24,254 nucleotides of DNA from Desulfobacterales bacterium (GTDB lineage Bacteria; Desulfobacterota; Desulfobacteria; Desulfobacterales; 4be13). Position 1 is the stretch's first letter; the number at the start of each line of letters is the position of its first letter. Positions 15,374-22,752 of the stretch are shown here, piece by piece. Location: NCBI GenBank assembly GCA_029934695.1, contig JAOZLU010000007.1:10942-35195 (forward strand). The letters run 5' to 3'. The notes under the pieces are model-generated. The model made no database searches. It worked only from the letters and a program-made list of their open reading frames with translations, and was not told where the DNA came from. The translations under genes and the position numbers were made by a program.

Positions 15374-16120
15374 TTATGATTCGATACCTTTTCTTTCCAG
15401 CAAAGTCGTAATAATATAAGATGCCACATGGGAAGGCAGGGTTCCCGGTCCGAACCCCGCGTCATATCCCAGTTCCACTGCAAGCTCGTTTGTGATTCTC
15501 GGACCGCCCGCGATGATCAGAAACCGGCTGCGGACATTTTCCGCCTCCAGAAGTTCCATGAACTCGGTGAAATTGCGGATATGCGCGTCTTTCTGCGTGA
15601 CTGTCTGGGAAACCAGAATCGCGTCCGCGTCTGTCTCAATGGCTTTCTGAAGCATTTCTTCGGAAGAAACCTGCGCGCCCATGTTGAAGGCTCTGATCTC
15701 CGGATACCGCTCCAGGCCGTAATCCATGTTGTAGCCCTTCATGTTCATGATGGCGTCAATGCCCACAGTGTGGGCGTCGGTCCCGATGGTTGCACCGATA
15801 ACAGACAGGTGACGGTTCAGTTTTGTTCGGATAAGATCGTTGATTTCATAGAAATCCATTTTCCTGGTTTTCACCTCGGCAACTTCCACCGTTGTGTAAT
15901 CCAGCACCGGCACTGCCCTGGCATAGACCACAAAAAAAGTGAAATTCTCTGCGATCTTCTCAGCACAGGCAACCGAGACATTTTCAAAGTTGAGCTTTGA
16001 AACATACAACTCAGCTGCCTTCTTTGCTCTCGCACCGTTCTCAACCGGGAGGGTGAACGATAATTGCACAATGCCGTCGTTTAATGTGTCGCCATAAGGC
16101 TTAATCAGTTCCTCACTCAT
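15374..16120 (-). CDS. kamE: beta-lysine 5,6-aminomutase, beta (B12-binding) subunit
   Basis: KamE with KamD moves the terminal amino group of beta-lysine to C5, using adenosylcobalamin and PLP. In 248 residues the cobalamin signature is complete: GTDAHTVG with His117 as lower cobalt ligand, SQT at 171-173, and IIAGGPRIT at 202-210. The PLP-anchoring Lys is K128 in MNMKGYNMDYG, 11 residues after the His, as in the characterised enzyme. The ribosome site AGGAATAG precedes the ATG. It normally lies directly after kamD. Here an iscB gene and its leader (about 1.5 kb) separate the two, although the strand is the same. Confidence 0.95.
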   Translation of the reverse strand: MSEELIKPYGDTLNDGIVQLSFTLPVENGARAKKAAELYVSKLNFENVSVACAEKIAENFTFFVVYARAVPVLDYTTVEVAEVKTRKMDFYEINDLIRTKLNRHLSVIGATIGTDAHTVGIDAIMNMKGYNMDYGLERYPEIRAFNMGAQVSSEEMLQKAIETDADAILVSQTVTQKDAHIRNFTEFMELLEAENVRSRFLIIAGGPRITNELAVELGYDAGFGPGTLPSHVASYIITTLLERKGIES

Positions 16121-16152
16121 AAATCACTATTCCTTTTTTCTTACATTCTTAC

Positions 16153-17418
16153 TCAGAAATGATAATCGTACCCATCCGCCGAAAATGTCTTACAGATGTA
16201 ATTCCGGGAAACGCTCACCACTTTTCCGTCCGTCCGAATGTCAAAACTGCCTCCGAACCTGACGGTCTTCAGTCTTACGCCTCTCAATCCTGCGTTCCTG
16301 CCCTTCACAACCGTCACAAAGTCGCCGGTTTTCCAGCCAGCTACCTTCCGCTTCGGGCCGGATGCCGGGAAGCCGTATCTGTCCATGCGGACCATCTGCC
16401 TGCTGCCGTGCCCTTTGGCGGTAATCAGCAAGGGGCTGGCTGTGCGGATATTCAGCTTGTCAGTCCTACCGACACAGGCTGCGTCGATCCAATGATCCTT
16501 TTTCAGATTCATCCTGACGCGATTGTATTTTGTCCGGCCGCCGGTCCCAGTGGTGAGCGGCAGTCCATACGCTTTCAGTGTACCAAACAGTTTCCAACGG
16601 GTCGCATTCACAGCAGCCGCATCTCGCAGCGGCACCCCGATTCTGGCCTTAATTTCAGACAGCAGTTCCGGCTTTCGTTTCAGAAATTCCTCGACAGGCA
16701 TATTGCCTTTCTTCTGATTGCAAGGGACGCAGGCCAGTGTGAGATTACCCACCCTGTCACTTCCGCCCCGGCTTTTCGGGATGATATGTTCTATTTGTAG
16801 CGGAACATTCTCTTTTCCGCAATAAACACACCTGCGGCTCCATTTTTCCAGCAGGTACTCTCTGATCTCGTATCCGAACAGTTCGCCTTGCTGATACTCA
16901 GTCCCGGTAACCTCCGGGTTATTTAATTTTTGAGTGTCGAACCCCACCAGTTCCAAGGCAAAGCCTGATATCGGAATCATCCGCATAAACCGGTTTACCC
17001 ATGTTTTGACAGTCTGAACCCGGTGATCCAAACTGGGAGCCAGCCATCCCTGCGGTCTGGTCCGATTAAAGCGGGGTTTCCGATACCGTGTTTTCCGGTT
17101 CCGTCTTGCCCTGCGGACCGTGCGCCTGACATCAAGACGCTTTTTAATCTGCCATCCGCGATGATTCAGGTTCGCACCCCATATAACATCGGTTCCGTTC
17201 CGGACAATCGCAATGCCGCATGTTTTTGAACCCGGATCAATTTTAATCTGATATCCCTGTGTCATACTAGGTTCCACAGGGTGCCTCAGGATGAGTGTAA
17301 ACGGAAAACGGCGAAAAATAGCCGCTTTCCCGGCTGACAGAAGCTGTCTTGCCCGTGCCGGATGGCACGGGTCAAGCGGTTTTCTGTCTGTATCAACAAC
17401 AAAAACAAAATTTGACAT
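16153..17418 (-). CDS. iscB: IscB RNA-guided nuclease (OMEGA system), intact catalytic residues
   Basis: IscB is the ancestor-type relative of Cas9, guided by an omega-RNA. The 421 residues have the standard layout. An N-terminal PLMP/RRXRR domain (VVDTDRKPLDPCHPARARQL) comes first, then RuvC-I IKIDPGSKTCGIAIV with Asp61. An Arg-rich bridge helix follows (RRTVRRARRNRKTRYRK), then RuvC-II ALELVGFD with Glu156. The HNH domain has zinc pairs C197/C200 and C230/C233 and catalytic His211 in IEHIIPKSRGG. RuvC-III is DHWIDAACVG with His309 and Asp312, and a C-terminal TAM-interacting domain ends the protein. The ribosome site GGGAGG is well placed. No TnpA transposase is adjacent. The gene lies between kamD and kamE and ends 32 bp before kamE. 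It is too small for Cas9 and has an HNH domain, unlike TnpB. Confidence 0.95.
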   Translation of the reverse strand: MSNFVFVVDTDRKPLDPCHPARARQLLSAGKAAIFRRFPFTLILRHPVEPSMTQGYQIKIDPGSKTCGIAIVRNGTDVIWGANLNHRGWQIKKRLDVRRTVRRARRNRKTRYRKPRFNRTRPQGWLAPSLDHRVQTVKTWVNRFMRMIPISGFALELVGFDTQKLNNPEVTGTEYQQGELFGYEIREYLLEKWSRRCVYCGKENVPLQIEHIIPKSRGGSDRVGNLTLACVPCNQKKGNMPVEEFLKRKPELLSEIKARIGVPLRDAAAVNATRWKLFGTLKAYGLPLTTGTGGRTKYNRVRMNLKKDHWIDAACVGRTDKLNIRTASPLLITAKGHGSRQMVRMDRYGFPASGPKRKVAGWKTGDFVTVVKGRNAGLRGVRLKTVRFGGSFDIRTDGKVVSVSRNYICKTFSADGYDYHF

Positions 17419-17640
17419 AACGTCAGACCTCCCAAAAGGGGTAATGTGTGCCTCACCCAGATATTAAGGCTTGTCATGCCGACAGCACTGGCTTCAACTG
17501 ATCAGACCGTCACCTGTTTAACCGTCGGCGACAGAGCTGCGGGCTGGCAAAACTCGCAGATGTCATAACCAAAATATCGGCTACAGTTCAGACTGTGGGC
17601 TGGACGAATCCGGTTGCCGATTCTTATTCACTCTGTGCAA
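17419..17640 (-). ncRNA. probable omega-RNA region upstream of iscB
   Basis: About 250 bp without a conserved frame separate the kamD stop from the iscB start, far more than operon spacing requires. In characterised iscB loci the omega-RNA scaffold lies immediately upstream, with its guide at the 5' end. Read on the minus strand, the segment has several potential stems, such as GTCGCC/GGTGAC, GCCAGTGCTGTCGGC, and CCCCTTTTGGGAGG just before the start codon. The guide would lie near 17600-17670. Exact ends and structure are not resolved here; the assignment rests on position and pairing potential. Confidence 0.6.
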
Positions 17641-17669
17641 CATTGCATAAGAATAAATAAGAAATCGGC
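17616..17669. repeat. stem-loop just after the kamD stop codon
   Basis: Imperfect arms of about 15 bp (minus strand GCCGATTTCTTATTTA and TGAATAAGAATCGGC) begin two bases beyond the kamD stop, enclosing TTATGCAATGTTGCA. It could be the left-end subterminal hairpin of the inserted element, a kamD terminator, or the processing point that releases the omega-RNA from the operon transcript. Confidence 0.5.
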
Positions 17670-17670
17670 T

Positions 17671-19230
17671 TCAGTTAATTAGTCCTTCCGCTTCCAGTTG
17701 AGTCATTACAGGATTGGAATATTCAGGCCCTTTCTCAAAAACGCCGGCAAGTCCTTTTCCGCCATTTTCCTGCCGGCTGATATCGGCAAATTTTCCTTGG
17801 GCGATCCCGTCCATCAGGCCGGTTTCCCTGAGCGATTTCAGAAAACTCTCCGCTTCATTCAAAACCTGCTGGGCACGTTTTGCGACAATCCCATCTTTTT
17901 TAAACTCAACTTCGTCGCTCAGTTCTCTGGCAACATTGAACACATAGTTGACGCTTGAAAGTGACTGATACCGGTCCTGCATCAGCGGCGTGTGAATCGC
18001 CTCGGTGAGAATGCCTGAGAGATGAATGCCCTGATTGGTGAACACAGATGCCAGGTTAAACAGGGTGTCCAGGCAATGAGAATAAAAGATATCTGTATCC
18101 ATATATTTGGTGGGCGGCATATATTTCAGGGGCGCATTGGGGAACAACTGCCGCGCCAGTTGGGCATGAGCAAGTTCATACAAAAATGCATTCTCAATCT
18201 TGGGACTGATTTCAAACGCATGACCCAACCCGAGCAGATCATCTGTGAGCAGGGCGTTTTTGGCCATGGCCTCATTGATCAGCTGGGATGCAGTAACTGT
18301 ATATGCGTTATCCATAGCGTCGGAAGTCGTGAGGTAGTTATCCTCACCTGTATTGATGATGATTTTTGCCCGTGAGCAGATCAGCCGGCTGAAATACTGG
18401 TCAACAAAGGTGCGCTTCATGTTGATGTCGCGGAACAGGATGCCGTACATGGAATCGTTCAGCAACATATCCAAATCTTCTATGGCCGAACACGCCGCGA
18501 TTTCAGCCATGCAAAGCCCGGACGCGTAGTTTACCAGACGGATATACCGGCCTTCTTTTTCCGATGCCTCATCCAGAGCCTTTCGCATGATTTTGAAATT
18601 TTCCTGGGTGGCATAAGTTCCGCCGAAGCCTTCTGTAGTTGCGCCGTAAGGAACATAATCCAGAAGAGACTGGGCAGTGCTTCGGATCACCGCTATGATA
18701 TCTGATCCTGCGAGAACCGCTGCTTTTGCCTGGGTGCGGTCTTCATAAATATTTCCGGTTGCAACGATCATGTACCGCCAGGGTTGTCGCGGCAGGGGCC
18801 ATTCTTTCTGCTTTTCCTGTTTCTTTTTCCGGCTCGCATCCAGCACGGCAATCGCATGCTGGGCGAGTTCTTTCTCTTTTTTGACAATATCGGCGTGGGA
18901 AAATTTGCTCAGATTGCCGAAATCAATCTTTTCCTGCTCAATGAGTTCAACAGTGGTCTGTGCGTCCCTGCCTGATTCAATCATGGCCGCGGCAAACGCA
19001 CGGGATACGCCAGATTCAAGACCTTGCTTTTCCTGCAAAATCTCAACAAGCCGGTTGGGAAGAGGAGTGCCTTCGCTGTCAACACCGTCCGCACCGTAGA
19101 GCCGGAGAATCGTCCTTTCCACGGAAACTGAGGAATGTTTCTGAATAAAACCCTGAACCTGATCGGCAATCTCCTTTGCCAGTTGTTTGACCCGGTCAGT
19201 CTGTTCCGGATTCAACGGGATTTTTGCCAT
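17671..19230 (-). CDS. kamD: beta-lysine 5,6-aminomutase, alpha (PLP/TIM-barrel) subunit
   Basis: The 519 residues match the family's usual length of about 516-520. Conserved stretches include VERTILRLYGADGVDSEGTP, PRQPWRYMIVATGNIYEDRT, DYVPYGATTEGFGGTYATQE, MLLNDSMYGILFRDINMKRT and IHTPLMQDRYQSLSSVNYVF. They run through the TIM-barrel that holds adenosylcobalamin and PLP together with KamE. AGGAAAGGA precedes the ATG at 19230. The gene is intact and heads the visible lysine gene cluster. The lysine 2,3-aminomutase gene (kamA) usually found with it is not in the window. The omega-RNA/iscB unit begins immediately after its stop codon. Confidence 0.95.
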   Translation of the reverse strand: MAKIPLNPEQTDRVKQLAKEIADQVQGFIQKHSSVSVERTILRLYGADGVDSEGTPLPNRLVEILQEKQGLESGVSRAFAAAMIESGRDAQTTVELIEQEKIDFGNLSKFSHADIVKKEKELAQHAIAVLDASRKKKQEKQKEWPLPRQPWRYMIVATGNIYEDRTQAKAAVLAGSDIIAVIRSTAQSLLDYVPYGATTEGFGGTYATQENFKIMRKALDEASEKEGRYIRLVNYASGLCMAEIAACSAIEDLDMLLNDSMYGILFRDINMKRTFVDQYFSRLICSRAKIIINTGEDNYLTTSDAMDNAYTVTASQLINEAMAKNALLTDDLLGLGHAFEISPKIENAFLYELAHAQLARQLFPNAPLKYMPPTKYMDTDIFYSHCLDTLFNLASVFTNQGIHLSGILTEAIHTPLMQDRYQSLSSVNYVFNVARELSDEVEFKKDGIVAKRAQQVLNEAESFLKSLRETGLMDGIAQGKFADISRQENGGKGLAGVFEKGPEYSNPVMTQLEAEGLIN

Positions 19231-19256
19231 GTTTTGTCCTTTCCTGTTTATCTGTT

Positions 19257-19496
19257 TTAAAAAAACAATTGTATTTCTTCGTCATAAGAAACGATATGTT
19301 TTCCTCTGATTATCCTGGTTTTCGCACGAAGTCTCCGTTCTTTCGGGATAAGATTTGAGATTGCATATTCGTGCGTGCTGATTTCATCAATAGCGTCTTT
19401 CAGCTGTTCTCTGAGTGTGTCTATTTTCTGTGCAAGTTTTTCCTGCTTCCGGCGTTGTCGCACATTCTCCACCTTTTTTCTCCCATATCCCGCCAC
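19257..19496 (-). CDS. small coiled-coil protein of unknown function upstream of kamD
   Basis: The 79-codon frame ends 26 bp before kamD. It is charged and helical (RRKQEKLAQKIDTLREQLKD, AIDEISTHEYAISNLIPKER), then basic and beta-like (IIRGKHIVSYDEEIQLFF). The start is uncertain: GTG 19496 has no ribosome site, and GTG 19463 has AAGGTGGAG upstream and is a good alternative. It might be a real operon member or the C-terminal fragment of a larger lost gene; I do not recognise it. Confidence 0.4.
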   Translation of the reverse strand: MAGYGRKKVENVRQRRKQEKLAQKIDTLREQLKDAIDEISTHEYAISNLIPKERRLRAKTRIIRGKHIVSYDEEIQLFF

Positions 19497-19581
19497 CCGG
19501 CCAAGGGATACGGCCGCCTTCTCATATCTGTATGGCAGTTCATTGGCAGGTCATCTCCGGAAATAGGAGAAAACAATTTCC

Positions 19582-19606
19582 TGATTATAACGCTTTTAGG
19601 GGAGGC
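19582..19606. repeat. dispersed repeat TGATTATAACGCTTTTAGGG, copy 1
   Basis: The sequence TGATTATAACGCTTTTAGGG followed by GAGGCC recurs at 22570-22594 with one base missing, and in partial form at 20883-20905 and 6096-6113. Confidence 0.7.
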
Positions 19607-19633
19607 CTGAAATCAGCCCTGCGTCGCACCTTT

Positions 19634-19837
19634 TTAACCACAAAGGGGACACAAAGGGGCACAAAGGGGCACAAAGCTTAATCCGGCCGGGCCGGATTCC
19701 CGCAACCGGTGTTTGTAAATGAAGTATTGCGATCTGCTGAAAGGAGTGTCATATGTATCGAAAAATTCAGAAATGGGAAGTGCCGACTTCTCAATACGTT
19801 CAATCCATTCAATGATTTTCCACAGTTCGTGCCTCTG
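19634..19837 (-). pseudogene. N-terminal fragment resembling a transposase HTH domain
   Basis: A minus-strand frame without an ATG reads HELWKIIEWIERIEKSALPI, SEFFDTYDTPFSRSQYF and YKHRLRESGPAGL. This is the helix-turn-helix layout seen at the N-terminus of several DDE-type transposases. After about 53 residues it runs into the tandem repeat at 19640-19677 and stops at 19634. The rest of the protein, including any DDE residues, is absent. The family assignment is by recall of pattern only. Confidence 0.4.
19640..19677. repeat. short tandem repeat GGGGCACAAA
   Basis: CACAAAGGGGACACAAAGGG GCACAAAGGGGCACAAAG: three to four copies of a 10- to 11-base unit. A related sequence (ACCACAGAGGAGACACAG) occurs at 9632. 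It caps the transposase-like remnant. Confidence 0.7.
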
Positions 19838-19930
19838 TTATAGCAGGAAGCATAACACCAGCCTTATATAAACGCAAGTTTTTTTTTACTATCCGAAAGT
19901 CATGTATTTTCAGAAATACAGAAACAGATT
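19838..19930. other. short non-coding gap
   Basis: AT-rich intergenic DNA between the transposase-like remnant and the small minus-strand gene. Nothing else is recognised. Confidence 0.4.
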
Positions 19931-20122
19931 TCAGACGGAAAAATCAAATGGAAGTTTTGCACTGCCGGCAGTGAAATCAATTGGCGGCAATGCTTTGTAA
20001 ATGACATATTCATTGCCAAACAGGATTTTGTACTTGATCCTGTACTTAAAATGCCCTTCAATCTGAATTTTGGATTGCGTTTTGCCAAACAACAACAAAA
20101 ATTTGCTGAATATTCGTTTCAT
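19931..20122 (-). CDS. small basic protein of unknown function
   Basis: The 63-codon frame starts at ATG 20122 with an excellent AAAGGAGAA site. The product (KRIFSKFLLLFGKTQSKIQI, EGHFKYRIKYKILFGNEYVI) is basic with alternating beta-like hydrophobics; it has no signal peptide or recognised motif. The strong ribosome site is the main support for its being real. Confidence 0.45.
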   Translation of the reverse strand: MKRIFSKFLLLFGKTQSKIQIEGHFKYRIKYKILFGNEYVIYKALPPIDFTAGSAKLPFDFSV

Positions 20123-20222
20123 CGGATTCTCCTTTTCACCTGACCTGCGCCAGGATTTGAGCATACGTTTTATGCCGGGAAAAACCTGAACGCCAACTTT
20201 TCACTTTCAACTCAGTATCAAA

Positions 20223-20363
20223 TCAGACGGACATGCAGAATATAATGGGGTGATAGCTGGGCTGATGAAGCCCACCATCCCCGATAATGGTGAGGAAACG
20301 GTTTGAAAACCGTTCCCTGGTTTCTTCCTCAGCCATCTGTTCAAATTCCGCATGACACCTCAT
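20223..20363 (-). CDS. 46-residue protein downstream of the DUF4258 gene, uncertain
   Basis: The frame from ATG 20363 reads MRCHAEFEQMAEEETRERF, NRFLTIIGDGGLHQPSYHP and stops at 20223. The first half looks like a genuine acidic helix. The segment around ERFSNRF is encoded by the palindrome GAACGGTTTTCAAACCGTTTC. It lies 14 bp after the DUF4258 gene on the same strand, so it could be a partner, but translated repeat sequence could also explain it. Confidence 0.3.
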   Translation of the reverse strand: MRCHAEFEQMAEEETRERFSNRFLTIIGDGGLHQPSYHPIIFCMSV

Positions 20364-20377
20364 ATTCCGGATGATTT

Positions 20378-20719
20378 TTACCGTCTTTTGCGCCTTTTTG
20401 ATTTTTTCCTGATAACCCCGTAGGATTTCTCGTTCGAATAGGCAGTGATGATCGTCCCGTCTTTCCCGAGCAGAAGAGTTGTGCCGGCAAACAACCGAAT
20501 CTCCGGCATCTTGCTGACATCCTTTTTTCGAAGAATGAAGAACACACGACCGGTACGATGAACCTTTTTGCCATAACGGAGGGTGGCAAGAATCGCATGC
20601 TCGGAAATATTGCGTTGAGCTGTCCGCTGAATGGCATGATCGGTCATGTGGGGAATACCGTTATTGACATCGTAAAAGCTGATTACCTGTTTTGTTCCTT
20701 TTTCCATAATGTTAGACAT
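20378..20719 (-). CDS. DUF4258 protein
   Basis: A strong AGGAGGAAGAA site precedes the ATG, giving 113 residues. The DUF4258 core is visible: MTDHAIQRTAQRNISEHAIL, ATLRYGKKVHRTGRVFFILR and AGTTLLLGKDGTIITAYSN, with the conserved H-A...R and a C-terminal very basic tail (RKKSKRRKRR). DUF4258 proteins are RelE-like in outline and often found in toxin-antitoxin or mobile contexts, but activity is not established. No classical HTH antitoxin lies next to it. Confidence 0.7.
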   Translation of the reverse strand: MSNIMEKGTKQVISFYDVNNGIPHMTDHAIQRTAQRNISEHAILATLRYGKKVHRTGRVFFILRKKDVSKMPEIRLFAGTTLLLGKDGTIITAYSNEKSYGVIRKKSKRRKRR

Positions 20720-20769
20720 TTCTTCCTCCTTTCGTTTTTTTCTTATCTTATAAAATAGCTAAGGTGATA

Positions 20770-20820
20770 AATCAATGGGGTGGAAAGAGTATTTATGGGG
20801 TGGAAATTTCCCCATTGATT
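20770..20820. repeat. inverted repeat AATCAATGGGG upstream of the DUF4258 gene
   Basis: Arms AATCAATGGGG (20770-20780) and CCCCATTGATT (20810-20820) flank a second TGGGGTGGAAA direct repeat (20776 and 20796). It lies 50-100 bp upstream of the DUF4258 start on the minus strand. It could be an operator or a hairpin. Confidence 0.45.
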
Positions 20821-21529
20821 ATGAGAAATTTTCCCACTTCACAGATTCCCCGCCAAAAAATTCATTTTTTCAAATTTTTTTCTGATTATAACGGATTAAG
20901 GGGAACATTCCCGGAAAATAACAGTGATAACTTTCCTGTCCAGATTGGCCAGATATGTCAACCTGGCAGGGAATCGGACGCTACTCTATGATATCTTTAC
21001 CAATCAGAATGCAAAACCTTACACAGAATTTCACAGGAAAAATCAGAGAGATCGCTGGGAGGCTCCATTTCCGCACTCCTTTATGTTATGCAACCCTGAG
21101 TTCTTTTCCCTTGTCGTTTCAGCAGGTTATGAGAATTTACAGCTGCAGGGAGTTACTTTCACTTTCAACTTTTCACTGCCGAGTAAGGAAATGAGGTTTT
21201 GGAAGACAATCCATTTTCTTTTGAGTACCGGCCAAAAGTTTTCCGGGATTTTTTCCCGGGAAAACAGCTTTCACAAACCGCGGATGAACGCGGGTGAGTC
21301 CGCGGCAGACAGGCATCTGCGTTCCTCACATGCAAATACCTGGAAATATATAGCCAGGTACTTATAAATGTTTTTCTTGCAAAACATAAAGCATTTATGG
21401 TAATGGGATTTCACTTTTGTTGGTTGCCTTTGACAGATGAAGGAATTCATTGAATTAAAGGGGGATTGCATATATGTGCAACCTGAAAAGCCAACGTAAC
21501 ACTTTAAATTATTTAAGGAGGAACAGCGG
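20821..21529. other. 700-bp intergenic region without a supported gene
   Basis: A plus-strand frame at 20924-21367 (147 codons) is open but has no ribosome site, no recognisable motif and odd composition, so I do not call it. The region contains a partial TGATTATAACGG repeat (20883), a hairpin TTTTCCGGGATTTTTTCCCG (21238-21264), and the imperfect palindrome TTGCATATATGTGCAA at 21466-21481, 48 bp upstream of the binding-protein gene. That last one could be an operator. Confidence 0.4.
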
Positions 21530-22549
21530 ATGAAGGTTTTTAAATGGTGTATTGTGGCAGCAACCACACTTTTTGTTGCCGCGGGCGTGGCTATGGCAGG
21601 TGATACCCTGGATGCTGTGAAGGCAAAAGGCTTTGTTCAGGTCGGGGTGAACGGCAGTCTGTTCGGTTTTGGAATGCCGGATGAAAAAGGCGTGTGGAGA
21701 GGGCTTGATGTGGATACGGGCCGGGCAATTGCTGTCGCGGTGTTTGGCGACGCCAGTAAAGTGAAATTTATCCCTCTGACGGCTGTGCAGCGATTCACAG
21801 CCCTGCAGTCCGGTGAAATTGATGTGCTGTGTCGTAACGCCACCCAGACCCTGAACCGGGACACTGCACTGGGTCTGGATTTTGTCCAGGTGAACTATTA
21901 TGACGGCCAGGGTTTTCTGGTTCCCAAAAAATTGGGAATCAAGAGCGCCAAAGAACTGGACGGTGCCACAGTGTGCGTTCTTCCCGGAACCACAACAGAA
22001 ATGAACGCCGCTGACTTTTTCCGGTCAAACAACATGAAGTGGAAACCGGTTGTGATCGAACAGACTTCTGAACTTAACAAGGCATTTTTTGCCGGACGCT
22101 GTGACTGTCTTACTTCGGATGCTTCCCAGTTGGCCGGAAACCGGGCTGTGGCCCCCAAGCCCGAAGATTATGCCATTCTGCCTGAAATTATTTCCAAAGA
22201 ACCCCTTGCGCCTGCGGTTCGCCACGGCGACAACCAGTGGAAAGACATTGTCCACTATTCAGTTCTTGCCATGATAAATGCCGAGGAGCTGGGTGTCACT
22301 TCAAAGAACGTGGATGAAAAACTCAAAAGCAAAGATCCGAAAGTTCAGCGGTTTCTGGGTGTGAGCCCGGGGAACGGGAAGGCCCTCGGACTTGATGAAA
22401 AATTTGCTTACAACATCGTGAAACAGGTGGGAAACTATGGCGAAGTGTTTGAACGCAATGTGGGAACCAACACCCCTCTGGGAATTGAACGCGGTCTGAA
22501 TGCCCTGTGGACAGATGGCGGCCTGATGTATTCTCCGCCATTTAAGTAA
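21530..22549 (+). CDS. aapJ: periplasmic general L-amino-acid-binding protein (AapJ/BztA-like)
   Basis: The ATG at 21530 follows AAGGAGGAA. The 339 residues begin with a signal peptide (MKVFKWCIVAATTLFVAAGV, cleavage after AMA near residue 23). Conserved features of the Aap-type binding proteins: VNGSLFGFGMPDEKGVWRGL, DVDTGRAIAVAVFGD, QSGEIDVLCRNATQTLNRDT, VCVLPGTTTEMNAADFF, and a C-terminal FERNVGTNTPLGIERGLNAL. It should capture amino acids in the periplasm for the permease encoded downstream. An intergenic hairpin may raise its level relative to the permease. Broad specificity is typical; lysine as a substrate is only a guess from the neighbouring catabolic genes. Confidence 0.9.
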   Translation: MKVFKWCIVAATTLFVAAGVAMAGDTLDAVKAKGFVQVGVNGSLFGFGMPDEKGVWRGLDVDTGRAIAVAVFGDASKVKFIPLTAVQRFTALQSGEIDVLCRNATQTLNRDTALGLDFVQVNYYDGQGFLVPKKLGIKSAKELDGATVCVLPGTTTEMNAADFFRSNNMKWKPVVIEQTSELNKAFFAGRCDCLTSDASQLAGNRAVAPKPEDYAILPEIISKEPLAPAVRHGDNQWKDIVHYSVLAMINAEELGVTSKNVDEKLKSKDPKVQRFLGVSPGNGKALGLDEKFAYNIVKQVGNYGEVFERNVGTNTPLGIERGLNALWTDGGLMYSPPFK

Positions 22550-22569
22550 CTCAGATAACAGAAATGCTG

Positions 22570-22640
22570 TGATTATAACGCTTTTAGGGAGGCCGTGAAC
22601 ATGCCCATGCCATGAACCCCGTGCATGTTCCTTTCACGGG
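22570..22640. promoter_or_regulatory. intergenic repeat plus hairpin between binding protein and permease
   Basis: Copy 2 of the TGATTATAACG repeat (22570-22594) is followed by a stem with CCGTGAACATGC (22593-22604) pairing with GCATGTTC and CACGGG (22623-22640). Stem-loops at this position in ABC operons stabilise the upstream mRNA and lower downstream expression. Here the repeat itself seems to contribute part of the structure. Confidence 0.5.
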
Positions 22641-22752
22641 CACGTTTATGGGGGACTCCCTGAATCCGTTATGATCAGCAGAAACGCTCCCGGGTCCGCC
22701 TCATTTGACAATCCGAACCGGGCGTACTTGACCTCAACTCAGACATAAAACA

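Noticed and set aside
16153..17418. TnpB or Cas9 instead of IscB
   Set aside because: The protein has an HNH domain between RuvC-II and RuvC-III, unlike TnpB, and at 421 residues with a PLMP domain and no REC lobe it is not Cas9.
20924..21367. 147-codon plus-strand open frame
   Set aside because: No ribosome site, no motif, and it includes repeat and hairpin sequence.
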